From Siphonodentalium dalli (taxonomy: Eukaryota; Mollusca; Scaphopoda; Gadilida; Siphonodentaliidae): DNA of 64,000 nt. Positions 34,996-46,770 of this stretch are shown in pieces. The stretch covers positions 38,290,732 to 38,354,731 of the forward strand of contig CP136065.1 in assembly GCA_032622095.1 (NCBI GenBank), given 5' to 3'. A model generated the notes under the pieces. That model had not been told where the DNA came from. It saw nothing but the letters and a program-made list of their open reading frames with translations, and did no database searches. The position numbers were made by a program, and so were the translations under genes. Each line of letters begins with the position of its first letter. Position 1 is the first letter of the stretch.

Positions 34996-35532
34996 AAAGA
35001 AACTCCACATTATGTTAGGTGTATGCTAGACAATTTTGAGCAGCCATTACCATGAACTGTTACATCAAGAAACTAGCCCAATGGTGGTATGCAGGTCAGC
35101 CCACACAAGCTGGGAGTATTCAACTGTATATAGGCCAGTGTTGGAGATAGATGGTAAGCTGGGAATTTGGCTATGGACATTAGTATAAAGGACATATGAC
35201 CTAAAAAAGAGGCCAAAACTCATCTCAGCCAAAATGTTATATCAATTCTTGCAAAATGGGTGCTCATCATTTTCCATTTTTTTGTCTTGCTATCGTCTGC
35301 TTTTATCACCTGAACACCCATCCAAGTGAATAATAGACCCTTCCAAAATTTATACTTTTATAACTGAATGGGAGAATCTATGCAGTATATAGAAAGGGTA
35401 AATTGATGAAAGTCATCTCTCTTTCTTCCCCTGCTTCTTCAGGTGGATTCTGAAAATGGTAGCGGAAGCCAAGTGAGATTTAATTGCGGATGCGAAAACT
35501 TTTGTGATGGAGTTCAGAGAACTAGAGTGCCT
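34996..35532. other. No gene seen
   Basis: AT-rich. A short piece at 35330-35395 (CTTTTATAACTGAATGGGAG) resembles, in reverse, sequence just inside the left end of 23157-23417. Confidence 0.45.
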
Positions 35533-35747
35533 TTAACCCTTTCAATACCAAGTCCGATTTTTGTATCAACCCATATTTCCTTAATCAGTTTTCAAATTTA
35601 TTGATTATAATAATGTGATACATTGATGGAAAGAGCTCTTAGAGCTCCTTCCATCAATGTATCACATTATTATAATCAATAAATTAAAAAAATGATCAAG
35701 GAAATATGGGTTGATTCAAAAATCGGACTTGGTACTGAAAGGGTTAA
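35533..35747. mobile_element. Near-perfect palindromic TTAA element
   Basis: TTAA ends. Begins CCCTTTCAATACCAAGTCC, and the reverse complement closes the element. Arms of about 100 bp meet at AGAGCTCTTAGAGCTC, so the whole element is one hairpin. Its right arm recurs at 21330-21418. Confidence 0.9.
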
Positions 35748-36868
35748 ACATGTGACAGGAGGATGATCTGATTCACCCCTAGTTAAATATCAACCCCATC
35801 ATCGTCACCTACATGTATGTTAATATGGTGGTTGTATTGGTCTCATATATAATCCTCTATATTTAACAAATATACTAAATACTCAAAATGCATATCAAAA
35901 TTTCACTTGGTGTTGACACATTCTATCTAAGGATAACAGAAGCCCATACTTGTCCAAAGATTAAGAGAAACCAGAGTAATCTGATGACACGTTTTCTTTT
36001 ACAGTGGCATAATTAGACAAACATGTGTTGCCGGAGTTGGTCATTGCTCATGAAAATACTGTTAGAGATATGTTTGAGATTCCATGACTAAGAACTCCAG
36101 CAGTAAAGGGTGCTAATCTTTTCATCAGAAAAGCTAAACAAATTTTGTTGAGGATCACCTGGTATTTGGTGGAATTCCAGTTTACCATAAACAAATAAAT
36201 GCGGCAATTTATAAATGAAATTTATGCAGTTTTAACTAACTTGTTTCATGGACTGAGCAGGGAATATATTTCTGTATAGTGTTTCTCTACTGTACATAGC
36301 ATTTGACCAAACATGTATGAGGGTACCATAACACCCCCCCCCCCCCCACCCCCACCCACCACCCCCACCCCCACCTCACCCGACCACCATGATGTCACAG
36401 CACACAATAGTTTTATGATCTGCATGCATTGTACTTTCGGTTTCGTTTGTATCCACTGCTTCAAACTGGTGTTAAATGATGAAATTCTTGGAATACAAAC
36501 TTCTGTTTTCCTTGCTAGATATTGTTGGTAAATTCGGACTCTTCACATACACTTTTAGTGTCTATGTTTAATAAGTTGTTACAATCCTAATTATTTTGTG
36601 AATACTGTGTGAATTTATCAAAGTGACAGAAAATTTATTGCACTATTTTTAGCTATGTGGCGAATCCACCGCTGTATAGGAATTCCAACAATCGCCTGAT
36701 TGGCTGCATCGCTTTGCTGATGGTTGGATCTTGCGATTGGCTGACACTGATGTAATGCTTGCTGGTGGTAATGGAAAAGCCACCTAATTTTTTCAAACTC
36801 AGTAACGTGGAGCCATTTTATTCTGATTTTAATCAGAACAGTCTAGGCTCCAAAAACACCAGGAATTT
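35748..36868. other. No gene seen; C-rich tract at 36332-36375
   Basis: Contains a run of about 16 C followed by ACCCCCACCCACC-type sequence. Short open frames across it are compositional. Confidence 0.55.
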
Positions 36869-39040
36869 GTGTAATGTTATATTGTGTAATGTTATATTGT
36901 GTAATGGTATATTGTGTAATGTTATATTGTGCAATGGTATAGTGTGCAATGGTATATTGTGCAATGTTATATTGTGTAATGTTATATTTTGTAATGTTAT
37001 ATTTTGTAATGTTATATTGTGTAATGTTATATTGTGTAATGGTATATTGTGTAATGGTATATTGTCTAATGTTATATTGTGTAATGTTATATTGTGTAAT
37101 GTTATATTGTGTAATGGTATATTGTGTAATGGTATATTGTGTAATGTTATATTGTGTAATGTTATATTGTGTAATGTTATATTGTGTAATGGTATATTGT
37201 GTAATGTTATATTGTGTAATGTTATATTGTGTAATGTTATATTGTGTAATGATGTATTGTGTAATGGTGTATTGTGTAATGTTATATTGTGTAATGTTAT
37301 ATTGTATAATGTTATATTGTGTAATGGTATATTGTGTAATGTTATATTATGTAATGGTATATTGTGTAATGTTATATTGTGTAATGTTATATTGTGTAAT
37401 GTTATATTGCGTAATGTTATATTGTGTAATGTTATATTGTGTAATGTTATATTGCGTAATGTTATATTGCGTAATGTTATATTGCGTAATGTTATATTGC
37501 GTAATGGTATGTTGTGTAATGTTATGTTGTGTAATGTTATATTGTGTAATGTTATATTGTGTATGGTATATTGTGTAATGTTATATTGTGTAATGGTATA
37601 TTTTGTAATGTTATATTGTGTAATGTTATATTGTGTAATGGTATATTTTGTAATGTTATATTGTGTAATGTTATATTGTGTAATGTTATATTGTGTAATG
37701 GTATATTGTGTAATGGTATATTGTGTAATGTTATATTGTGTAATGGCATATTGTGTAATGGTATATTGTGTAATGTTATATTGTGTAATGGTATATTCAC
37801 TATATTGTGTAATGCTATATTGTGTAATGTTATATTGTGTAATGTTATATTGTGTAATGTTATATTGTGTAATGGTATATTGTGTAATGGTATATTGTGT
37901 AATGTTATATTGTGTAATGTTATATTGTGTAATGGTATGTTGTGTAATGTTATATTGTGTAATGGTATATTGTGTAATGTTATATTGTGTAATGTTATAT
38001 AGTGTAATGTTATATTGTGTAATGGTATATTGTGTAATGGTATATTGTGTAATGTTATATTGTGTAATGTTATATTGTGTAATGTTATATTGTGTAATGT
38101 TATATTGTGTAATGTTATATTGTGTAATGGTATATTGTGTAATGGTATATTGTGTAATGTTATATTGTGTAATGGTATATTGTGTAATGTTATATTGTGT
38201 AATGTTATATTGTGTAATGGTATATTGTGTAATGTTATATTGTGTAATGTTATATTGTGTAATGTTATATTGTGTAATGTTATATTGTGTAATGTTATAT
38301 TGTGTAATGTTATATTGTGTAATGGTATATTGTGTAATGGTATGTTGTGTAATGTTATGTTGTGTAATGTTATATTGTGTAATGTTATATTGTGTAATGG
38401 TATATTGTGTAATGTTATATTGTGCAATGGTATATTGTGCAATGTTATATTGTGCAATGTTATATTGTGCAATGTTATATTGTGTAATGTTATATTGTGT
38501 AATGTTATATTGTGTAATGGTATATTGTGTAATGGTATATTGTGTAATGGTATATTGTGTAATGTTATATTGTGTAATGTTATATTGTGTAATGTTATAT
38601 TGTGTAATGTTATATTGTGTAATGTTATATTGTGTAATGGTATATTGTGTAATGGTATATTGTGTGATGGTATATTGTGTGATGTTATATTGTGTGATGG
38701 TATATTGTGTGATGTTATAATTGTGTAATGTTATAATTGTGTAATGTTATATTGTGTAATGTTATATTGTGTAATGGTATATTGTGTAATGTTATATTGT
38801 GTAATGGTATATTGTGTAATGGTATATTGTGTGATGTTATATTGTGTGATGCTATATTGTGTAATGGTATATTGTGTAATGGTATATTGGGTAATGGTAT
38901 ATTGTGTGATGTTATATTGTGTGATGTTATAATTGTGTAATGTTATAATTGTGTAATGTTATATTGTGTAATGTTATATTGTGTAATGGTATATTGTGTA
39001 ATGTTACATTGTGTAATGGTATATTGTGTAATGTTATATT
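36869..39040. repeat. 15-bp minisatellite, about 145 units
   Basis: Unit GTGTAATGTTATATT, with one frequent variable base (GTTATATT or GGTATATT) and rarer variants (GTGTGATG, TTTTGTAATG, GCGTAATG, TATGTTG, 16-bp TTATAATT). Shared variant strings show internal duplications: the pattern around 37501-37560 recurs around 38334-38393, and that around 38709-38823 recurs at about 38924-39039. Since 15 is divisible by three, frames stay open for hundreds of codons on both strands (a five-residue repeat); this is not a gene. Confidence 0.97.
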
Positions 39041-39095
39041 ATCATGAGTATATCTTATGTTTTGATTCCATTTTTAGTTTGGTTAATCGTTCTAA

Positions 39096-39160
39096 AGAGA
39101 TTATATTGAGAAGAGGATTATATTGTTAACATTGAGAAGAGGATTATATTGTTAACATTG
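39096..39160. repeat. Short direct duplication after the 15-bp array
   Basis: TTGAGAAGAGGATTATATTG plus TTAACA occurs twice in succession. Confidence 0.85.
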
Positions 39161-39264
39161 TTTATTTGATCTATTACAGATATTGGTTGGTTTTTAAGTA
39201 GTATCCAATAAAGACCTCTACACTGTGTGGTGTTGCTATAAAGTGTGTGGAGTCAAACCAATAG

Positions 39265-39540
39265 TTTTGTGAACAAAACTGTTGCAGTTATTAGTCCACA
39301 AACATTGCTAATTGTGCAGTAAATTCAAATATTTTAGTCTGTATATGATTTTCAGAATATTTTTCAATGCTTTGACCTTTTCTAATGTTTACTGTCAAGT
39401 TTTGATTAAACTTTTGTATCTTATTGACTAATTGGAATTTATTTAGATCGGCAATTCCATTGTTTACATAACAATGGTTTTGACATGCGAAATCTCATCA
39501 TTGGAGAATTATTAATTAACAGAAATAAGAACAAAGTCAA
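39265..39540 (+). repeat. Dispersed repeat family I, copy 1
   Basis: AACATTGCTAATTGTG, TTCAGAATATTTTTCAATGC and TGACATGCGAAATCTCAT occur in the same order at 49925-50212. A partial reverse copy is at 46614-46770. Confidence 0.75.
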
Positions 39541-39556
39541 TCTATTTTCACATGTA

Positions 39557-39757
39557 CAGTAATGCTCTAATTAATCGACTCCTTAACCACAGCAGAATTA
39601 TGGGTAACTTTTCAGGATTTAGTCGGAAATATGGCTTGTTGCCATTCATCGGAAAGCTCTCAGCGAGAGCTTTCAATGAATGGCAACAAGCCATATTTCC
39701 GAAAAGTTACCCATAATTCTGCTGTGGTTAAGGAGTCGATTAATTAGAGCATTACTG
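39557..39757. mobile_element. Mariner-type MITE, full length
   Basis: TA-flanked. CAGTAATGCTCTAATTAATC to GATTAATTAGAGCATTACTG, with near-perfect arms; the right arm lacks about 14 bases near the centre. Confidence 0.88.
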
Positions 39758-39803
39758 TACTTGTTGATGATAGTTGTTTTACAGAATGTTACATTATTTC
39801 GCA

Positions 39804-39883
39804 TTAACACGTTGAGTGCCAACTACGAGTTATCTCATTCTTTTTGCATGTAATTGAATGGGAGCCGGCGCTCAATGTGTTAA
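39804..39883. mobile_element. 80-bp TTAA-flanked mini-element
   Basis: TTAA ends. Termini CACGTTGAGTGCC and GGCGCTCAATGTG are inverted repeats, related to the GAGTGCCAGG terminus of 46344-46575. Confidence 0.75.
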
Positions 39884-40499
39884 ACCACTTCGAATGCCTA
39901 ATACATCCCAACATGGTGACTGCATTTCTCAAACATTCCAGATCAAGCTGATAATCCATGGACCACACCATGGCATCAGTTAGGCCTACATCAGACTAAA
40001 AACAAAACTGTTTATTTTCTGATCCCAGTTAACTTAAACTGCAATTCATATTATTTACCCAGTAAACATTTGAGAAGTAAATATTCCAAGAATGCACAAT
40101 GACCATGTTTCTCTCCAGCGAGTTTGTGTATATGCAGCAAGTGCTAAGAGACTAAATATTTACCTTCAAAACAATTTCGAGCAATTGTGCACACAAGATT
40201 TCTTGGCTGGCTGTTACAGGATAGAACCAGTGAAATAGATTCGCACATATTTTGTGTTACAGGTTAGAACCAGCGAAGTAGGGTCGCACATATTTTAAAC
40301 AGTTGCATCGTGCATCAGAGCTTTGATGTTTGTTTGCGAAATTCACAACCTGCAAGATACATAAAATAGTTTGAAACTGGTTGAGAGAGAATTTAAGTTA
40401 GGTGACACACGAGAATGTCGGTGACAGAATTCCATTATTAGAAGTCCAAGTTTCCGCGTCTCTGCCAGCAACTAATATTAGAAAGGTTTAGATTGTAAA
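39884..40499. other. Upstream region of a possible gene; 44-bp tandem duplication
   Basis: 40217-40298 repeats ACAGG(A/T)TAGAACCAG and TCGCACATATTTT twice. The final 110 bases before 40500 retain several CpGs. No core promoter motif is convincing. Confidence 0.45.
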
Positions 40500-40587
40500 A
40501 TGGCAAGTTTCAAACTTGAGCTCTATAGAAGTATTCCTGGTGCAAAAACACCACCTGATGTGCCCACACGAATGGTGACTTACGTGG
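40500..40587 (+). CDS. Candidate first coding exon of an unidentified gene
   Basis: An ATG in good context (AAAATGG) opens 29 codons, beginning MASFKLELYRSIPGAKTPPD and ending RMVTYV. The block ends one base into a codon at a strong consensus donor (G|GTAAGT at 40588). Composition looks like coding sequence: no low-complexity, and a balanced set of charged, aromatic and proline residues. Following sequence to about 41000 is CpG-rich for this window (CGTAGACGGCCGAGTCGGTC near 40942), as around a promoter. I do not recognise the protein and found no phase-compatible second exon downstream, so it could also be chance or a decayed exon. Confidence 0.4.
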
Positions 40588-41456
40588 GTAAGTGGAATAA
40601 CAGGGAGACTTCAAGGAAATCATTATGAGCGCCGCGTGTATACTGTCCTAGATATTCTAGACAGCTATGGTTCGCTGGGCATTTTATTTATAGATAATGT
40701 TTTTTTTTGGGAGGATTAAAAGTCGAACTGCGAACCGGAGGTCGAGTCCGGTAAAATGTGTAGTTGGGAATTTCAATTTCGTTTATTTTCCTTTACATTA
40801 TTATGTCAATAATGTTGATTTTTGGTTGGTGACAAGCGATGTCAATTACAAATAAAAGAAATGAAAAAGATAATTTGTAAGTCTTATATTCCAACTGTTA
40901 TAGACATCTTTCGTTCTGCAGCCCACTGGGGGTTGTGGTCGTAGACGGCCGAGTCGGTCGCCGGTTCGTTAATTAGGTGCTGGTTGTTATTGTTATTTTA
41001 AAGGAATTCTGAGTTGGTCATTCGCAAAACCAATATATTTTATATTCTATAATTACAATCATGGGTATATAATATATGATCTTGAGCGCATTACCATTTC
41101 TGACATTGGTTTTCTTATTAAATTATATGTCAATCATTAAACTGCATGAGTGTGTACCATCCGCATGCTTTGCTAACAAATATCATGCTTACTAGAGTAT
41201 CAAGATCCATGCCTGGACACAAGTTAAAGTGAATTTAACATGCTTTTTAATGTGGGTGATTTTGGATGGACAAATGAGACTCATGCAGTCTCTGTGTCTT
41301 GTTAACTATAAGGCACCAGATGTGCAACTATATACATTAATTTATATTCTGTAGATAGCTTCTAAATTGAGCAATCTGCTGATTATATATTTATATGACA
41401 TCCCTGCATTCCCAGAAAATATATGGGATGCAGCTTTAAGCTGATTATTATATGCA
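40588..41456. other. Non-coding; possible first intron, CpG-rich near 40900-40975
   Basis: No further exon seen. The CpG-rich patch is the most notable part. Confidence 0.4.
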
Positions 41457-41619
41457 TTAACCCTTTACCCAACAGAACGGCCCTGTGCCAATGCATTCTC
41501 TTATATATGCGAGTCGACCATAGGTCGCCTCGCATATATAAGAGAATGCATTGGCTTAACACATAAAAAATTATAAAATTGTTAAAGAATGTAAGAAAAA
41601 ATGTTGGGTAAAGTGTTAA
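41457..41619. mobile_element. TTAA-flanked MITE, internally deleted copy
   Basis: Ends CCCTTTACCCAACA / TGTTGGGTAAAGTG with TTAA. Carries one palindrome cassette and a short A-rich tail, as if one cassette of the 400-bp form was lost. Confidence 0.88.
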
Positions 41620-41741
41620 GTTATCATGCTTTCTGATCTCAAGTTTGAAGTTAATTTTAAGATCTAAACTAGTTTTGCGGAGACACGGGAATGTCTGGCC
41701 AACACAGTGCATAATATTTTGAGATTCACCTTAAAGGGGTA

Positions 41742-41837
41742 CTGTACACTAAATCTGGCCATTTATGGGATCGTCTCCTTTTATACTCAACAGAATATAT
41801 GCAACAAATGAATGAATTTGAGCCATGGATGAGTGCA
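41742..41837. repeat. Dispersed module shared with 11477-11575
   Basis: ACTGTACACTAAATCTGGCC through CAACAGAATATATGCAACAA in the same orientation. Confidence 0.75.
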
Positions 41838-43000
41838 AAATACACCCATGTGCTTTATTAACGATGCAAACAACATGGTAATCATAATGAATTTATGACT
41901 CCAGTCAGGTAATAAGATGATGACCATGACTCTTTATTATTATACAACGCAATATGGGAGAATAACGCAGATATTTTCAAAATATAAATAAATAAATAGT
42001 CCGTCAGATATCATGTCTGTTTATAGGAGAGGTTATTTCCATGTGATAGCAGAAATGTCCCCATAGTAGAAAAAGTGTCAATTCTGGTATTGACAGTTTC
42101 TGTAATTTTAACAAGAACCACAAAGTATACATGTATATGCCAGCAGCTCAAAAAATTATATATTACCCCTCCCCAAGAAAAACACTTTTGTTTCAGAGAA
42201 ATTCCTCATGCGCTGTTTCTGTAAACTCGCCTGCTCTATATAGCAGCTAGTACTCAAGAGTCTTGTATGTTACTACATGTATATAGGGATGGTGCATATA
42301 TAAAGGATCTACAACAAGTCCCCAATTTATAGCGGGATTTACTAAACAAGTCCAGTAAATTAGGTCTGGACCGAGCCTTTGGCGAGAAACCGGAAGTCAA
42401 AGGTCACCTGGCACTATTTAATATCACAATTTATAGAATGGGTTTATTGAATGGAATAAGGGTAGTAGGATCATGTAATAAAAAGAGTTAATAAGTATGG
42501 ATTTGGGCAGTGGAGCGCTTAACAAGTTCCTGTGCTCTACCTTGCTACACAGCTCAAATGTTGGTAATCAGTTGCATAAACATTGTCTAGTAAAATTGAA
42601 GATCTATTTGCTGATGGTATTGCAATTATTTGTGCATGCTGAATGCTTGATGTGCAACTTAACAGGTAAAACAGACTCTTTGTTTTGACAATCATAGGTA
42701 AATGTTCCATTTTTCAAGAAAGTGAACTGTTTGTTTAAAAGAGTGCAATAACCACATAACACTCACCAAAGACAAGTAAAACCTAAACTAATGATCAACA
42801 AAAACACATTTTTCCTAAAAATAAAAAAAATAAGGCTAGAAACGATATGGAAAATGGCTTTTAACTCTGAGACTCAGTAATTCTGGAGTTAAATTTACAT
42901 AAGGCCAAAGAAAATTAGATGACTGGTTCGGGTTACAAGCAAGAAAAAGTTATGGTTGGTAGGTACATGTAGGTAGGTTTAAAGACATATTATGGGCTTG
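41838..43000. other. No gene seen
   Basis: AT-rich. The open frame at 42497-42688 has no domain, repeat or splice context that would support it. Confidence 0.5.
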
Positions 43001-43367
43001 TTCGGGTGCGTGAAGCTGTTCTCAGGCGCTATGCCAACTAGAGGAATGTAGCATTCTACTAACATCGCCGAAAATCTCAAGCAATTCGACAGTACCACGT
43101 CATAGGAAACATCGTCTGAACTACGCGTATTTGTAAATATTTATGTCTCGATTCATGACGCAACTATTGTGATAAACTAATGCAAACGATTTCGCCATCG
43201 AGAGTCACTCCATTTAATTAATATATAAGAATGACGGTCTGTGTTGTCAATTTGGATAAAATTTGTGTTAAAAATAACTACTTGGATCATATTATTCTCC
43301 ATTTCTATATTTTATCACCCTATCGGAGTGTTTCACACTACTTTAAAAAAAAAAAAAAAAAAAAAAA
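43001..43367 (+). repeat. Dispersed repeat family D, copy 3, with A-tail
   Basis: TTCGGGTGCGTGAAGCTG to GTTTCACACTACTTT, followed by 23 A. The tail is the best hint that D spreads by retroposition. Confidence 0.75.
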
Positions 43368-44297
43368 TCTTTTTATTTTTCATATTCTTATAGCTTTTCA
43401 TGTCTTATATTTCATTTGCAAGATTGAGCTAAGATTCATTTTGATTGTTTTTGTATATAAACTGTAATAAGCACAATCATTTTAATAGGAATTCAGCAAA
43501 TTCGGAGACATTGAAAAACAAATTATGGAAAATTTTACAAACTATTTCTTGAAAATGTGAAAACTATGGAATCTTGATTTTCAAATGTGTCAACAAAGAT
43601 TGAAAAGAGTCAGCCCAGTCAGAGGACCATGGTCATACATGTAAGTGTGTATCATATTGTTGTAAATAGATCACTTCTGGTGGACATGAATGCTTTCCCA
43701 GTCACCTAATCCAATCAGAGGGGTGGTCAGACAGACTAATCAAATCAAGATAATCCATGTGTTGTGATCTGCCTGCCATCCGGTCTGATTGTAAGATATC
43801 CATGAGATGTTTTATTGGGCCAATTTGTGACACACGTTTACATTGAATCTGAGGAAACATTAAATTTCAAAGTCTTAAAATTTGGTTATGTTGGTAGTTT
43901 CTGGTGTCAAAAATATCAATTATGATGTTTTATCTAGCTTGTTTAGCATGTAGGCACACTTGGATACAGCTAAAAGTTGTTTTTTATTTTTGTTTATTAT
44001 TTACATTTTTTTTTTAATTTGAGGTTCCAAATTCCTTAAACACCTATATGGTAGAGTACATGTTACAATAGGGTAGGTATGGACACCCCAACAACAAATA
44101 TTTAGTATATGGCCTAAAAAAAAAAAGACATAGCATAACATATGGCCATAATGTATTCAATACACAGAAAACATAACACTTATGGCTCTCAGGGAGCACT
44201 TCATTAAACTGAGCTTTGAAAGGTCAGGAACTCTGGAGAAACCTGGTAAGAGGAAGATTTCAAAGTGTGTTAGTTGCTTTGATAATGAGACCACTGT
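43368..44297. other. No gene seen; fragment of a GGCCTAAAAAA element near 44030-44130
   Basis: The segment with TATGGCCTAAAAAAAAAAAG resembles the terminus of the foldback at 56461-56878. Otherwise AT-rich. Confidence 0.45.
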
Positions 44298-44305
44298 CTC
44301 AGTTC

Positions 44306-44757
44306 CCAGCCTGTAAATAGTGTGTCTGTCATTTGCAGAATGAGGTCCCCAGAGGGTGGATTTAGTGACGCTATCCCGCACAGTGGGCTAGCATCACCAA
44401 ATTCACTCTCTGGGGACATAATTCTGCTTTGGCCTCATCTTCAGGGAAGTATCTATAGTCTCAAACTAACATTGTTTTTAGTTACTTTTTCCCTTCTTCA
44501 TTTTTTATATACCTTAATTTACAGAAAATAAAATGCATAATCAGGGTTAAATGGGTGACCATCACCAAGTTCAACTGGGGAACATCAATCTAATCCTAAG
44601 TCTCCCATAACAGTTGAAGCCTAAGCAGAATGAGTATAACATGAGGTTCCCAGAGGGTGAATTTGGTGATGCTAGCCTGCTGTGTGGGATAGCATCACTA
44701 AATTAACCCTTTGGGGACCTCATTCTGCAAATGACAAACACACTATTTGCAGCCTTG
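44306..44757. mobile_element. hAT-type double-hairpin MITE, perfect 8-bp duplication
   Basis: Flanked by CTCAGTTC at 44298-44305 and 44758-44765. Termini CCAGCCTGTAAATAGTGTG and CACTATTTGCAGCCTTG, each with one or two changes from the family end. Confidence 0.92.
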
Positions 44758-44765
44758 CTCAGTTC

Positions 44766-45152
44766 ACTCCAAACTCAATTATTTTTTCAGAGAACCAGAT
44801 ACTCTTTCTCTTCAATAAGCCAGAGATGGTCTGACCAGCTATACAAAAGCCACTCCTCCCCCACAAGAGATCTCCTTACAGTCACAGTACCAGTTGACTG
44901 AGTTAATTAGCTGGGCATCTTTTAAGATGTAATTTATATTCCCAATCAGAAAACTAGCCATGTTTCTGTTGGTTATTGTGTTGCAGAATCCTCATCAATC
45001 GCAGACTTCTTGTCCATCCCACTTCAAATCAAACCATCTTATCTTACAACTCCTGTGTATAATATTATAATTAACACCATCGCAAAATATTCAATTTGAG
45101 CCAGGTGACTTTAAAGATGGTGTATCACTTTAAATTCTAAATCAAAACATCT
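44766..45152. other. No gene seen
   Basis: AT-rich spacer. No coding or RNA signal. Confidence 0.5.
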
Positions 45153-45670
45153 CACCCGTGGTCAATTGATCCTGCTAATGTGCTATGATGAGGTTGGGTC
45201 CTGCTGAATTGCTATGATGCTGCTAGGGCAAACTGATGCTGTTAACAAAAAGTACCATTATATTTTTTATTTGTAATTTTTCGCTGTGTTCAAATAATCT
45301 GAATATATCCAGGAAAAGCCATTATGCGTATCAAACATTCATAAACATATTTATTGTGAAATAATTTTAATACTGGTTGTATTAGTTGTTGAAAACCGAC
45401 AATAATCAAGATGGTTATTCACGTTGTTTTAGAAACACCTGCGCAGGCATTATTATATTTTTCAAAAATATATATGTTCGTGAATGTTTCATACACACAC
45501 TGGTTTTTTTTCTCAAATCACTCGGATTAGCCAAACCCGGCGATTATGACAACTTTAGAAAAAATAAGGTACTTTTTTGTAATGGCATCAGTTAGCCCTA
45601 TCCGCATCATAGCAATTCAGCAGGACCACCACCATCATAGCATATTAGCAGGACCACTTGACCAGGGGTG
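45153..45670. mobile_element. Foldback element with about 105-bp inverted arms
   Basis: The left arm starts CACCCGTGGTCAATTGATCC and the right arm reverse-complements to CACCCCTGGTCAAGTGGTCC. Both continue through GTCCTGCTGAATTGCTATGA to AAAGTACC. About 300 bp of AT-rich sequence lies between the arms. The open frame at 45386-45595 is interior and unrecognised. Target duplication not clear. Confidence 0.8.
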
Positions 45671-46157
45671 AATCTTATAGCCTATTTTCAGTCATGAAAT
45701 TTCAAATTTTGATGCTGTTTTGAAGCATGGAAGTTCCAAATCTTGAATATTTTGTCCTGTATTTAAGGGGTGCATGAAGACACAACAAACCTCCTGCCGC
45801 CATGTCCCTAACAAAAATAATAGGCTGTGATAGAGTGTATGTGACCCAACTTTAAATACAGGGAAGTGTTAGATTCAAGCTGACAATGATATGGCTGTCT
45901 GTATTTTTTTTTGATTAGTTGAAAATCTATGCTCTGTGCAGCTCTGTAAAAAAAATTCAATACTTTGATCTTTTCTTTATATGTTCACCTTCATGAATCG
46001 ATTGTCTTAATATTTGAAAGTGCTCACATTGTTCACAATATGGAGAAAGACTATGCTGCTGTAACAGTAAATACATAACAATAGTTTAGCATGCAACATA
46101 TGGTTACTGGAGGATATTATTGAAAATGAAAATAGAACAGAGTATATTACCAGGTTT
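45671..46157. other. No gene seen
   Basis: AT-rich, no supported feature. Confidence 0.5.
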
Positions 46158-46262
46158 GGAAAGTTTAGTGTGTCTGACATTTCAGAATAAGGTCCCCAGA
46201 GGATGAATTTAGTGACGCTATCCCACACGGTGGGCTAGCATAAAAAAACATCACCCTCTCCT
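46158..46262. mobile_element. hAT-type MITE fragment
   Basis: Left end AAGTTTAGTGTGTCTGACAT plus one decayed hairpin module; the right part is missing. Confidence 0.7.
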
Positions 46263-46343
46263 GAGGCCTCAACTGCTATGGAAGTCCTTGAGTGAAGTTC
46301 CCCAGAAAAGTCCAATTGGACCAGTAATTAAGATGCCAATATG

Positions 46344-46575
46344 TTAAACCCTTTGAGTGCCAGGTCGATTTTTGTATCAACCTATATACCCTGTGCCAAT
46401 GCATTCTCTTATATATGCGAGTCGACCATAGGTTGCCTCGCATATATAAGAGAATCCATTGGCCTAACAATTTTTTTTTTTTTACAATTTTAATAATTTA
46501 TTCTTATATTCTTTAACAGACTTATTTTGTAGGTTTAGGGCCGATGAGATCGGCCCCTGGCACTCAAAGGGTTAA
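46344..46575. mobile_element. TTAA-flanked MITE, GAGTGCCAGG subfamily
   Basis: TTAA ends, termini CCCTTTGAGTGCCAGG on both sides (left has one extra A). Carries one CGACC-type palindrome cassette, identical in layout to cassettes in elements with quite different termini. Confidence 0.85.
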
Positions 46576-46613
46576 TCAAAACTTTAAGGTTTAAAGGTTA
46601 AAACATTTTAAAA

Positions 46614-46770
46614 TATTCTGAAAATCATATTCAGACTAAAATATTTGAATTTACTACATGATTAGCAATGTTTGTTGACAAATCACTGTAACAGTTTTGT
46701 TTACATAACACAGTTTTCAATACAAATTTGTTTTCCATTGGAGTACTATCAATAACGAATATAAGAGCAA
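46614..46770 (-). repeat. Dispersed repeat family I, partial reverse copy
   Basis: CTGAAAATCATATTCAGAC and AGCAATGTTTGTTGACAAAT are reverse complements of blocks at 49925-50010. Confidence 0.65.

Noticed and set aside
36759-38720. 653-codon open frame on the plus strand, and a 306-codon one on the minus strand
   Set aside because: Both are the 15-bp array; the cysteine/asparagine-rich repeat protein is a by-product of the unit.
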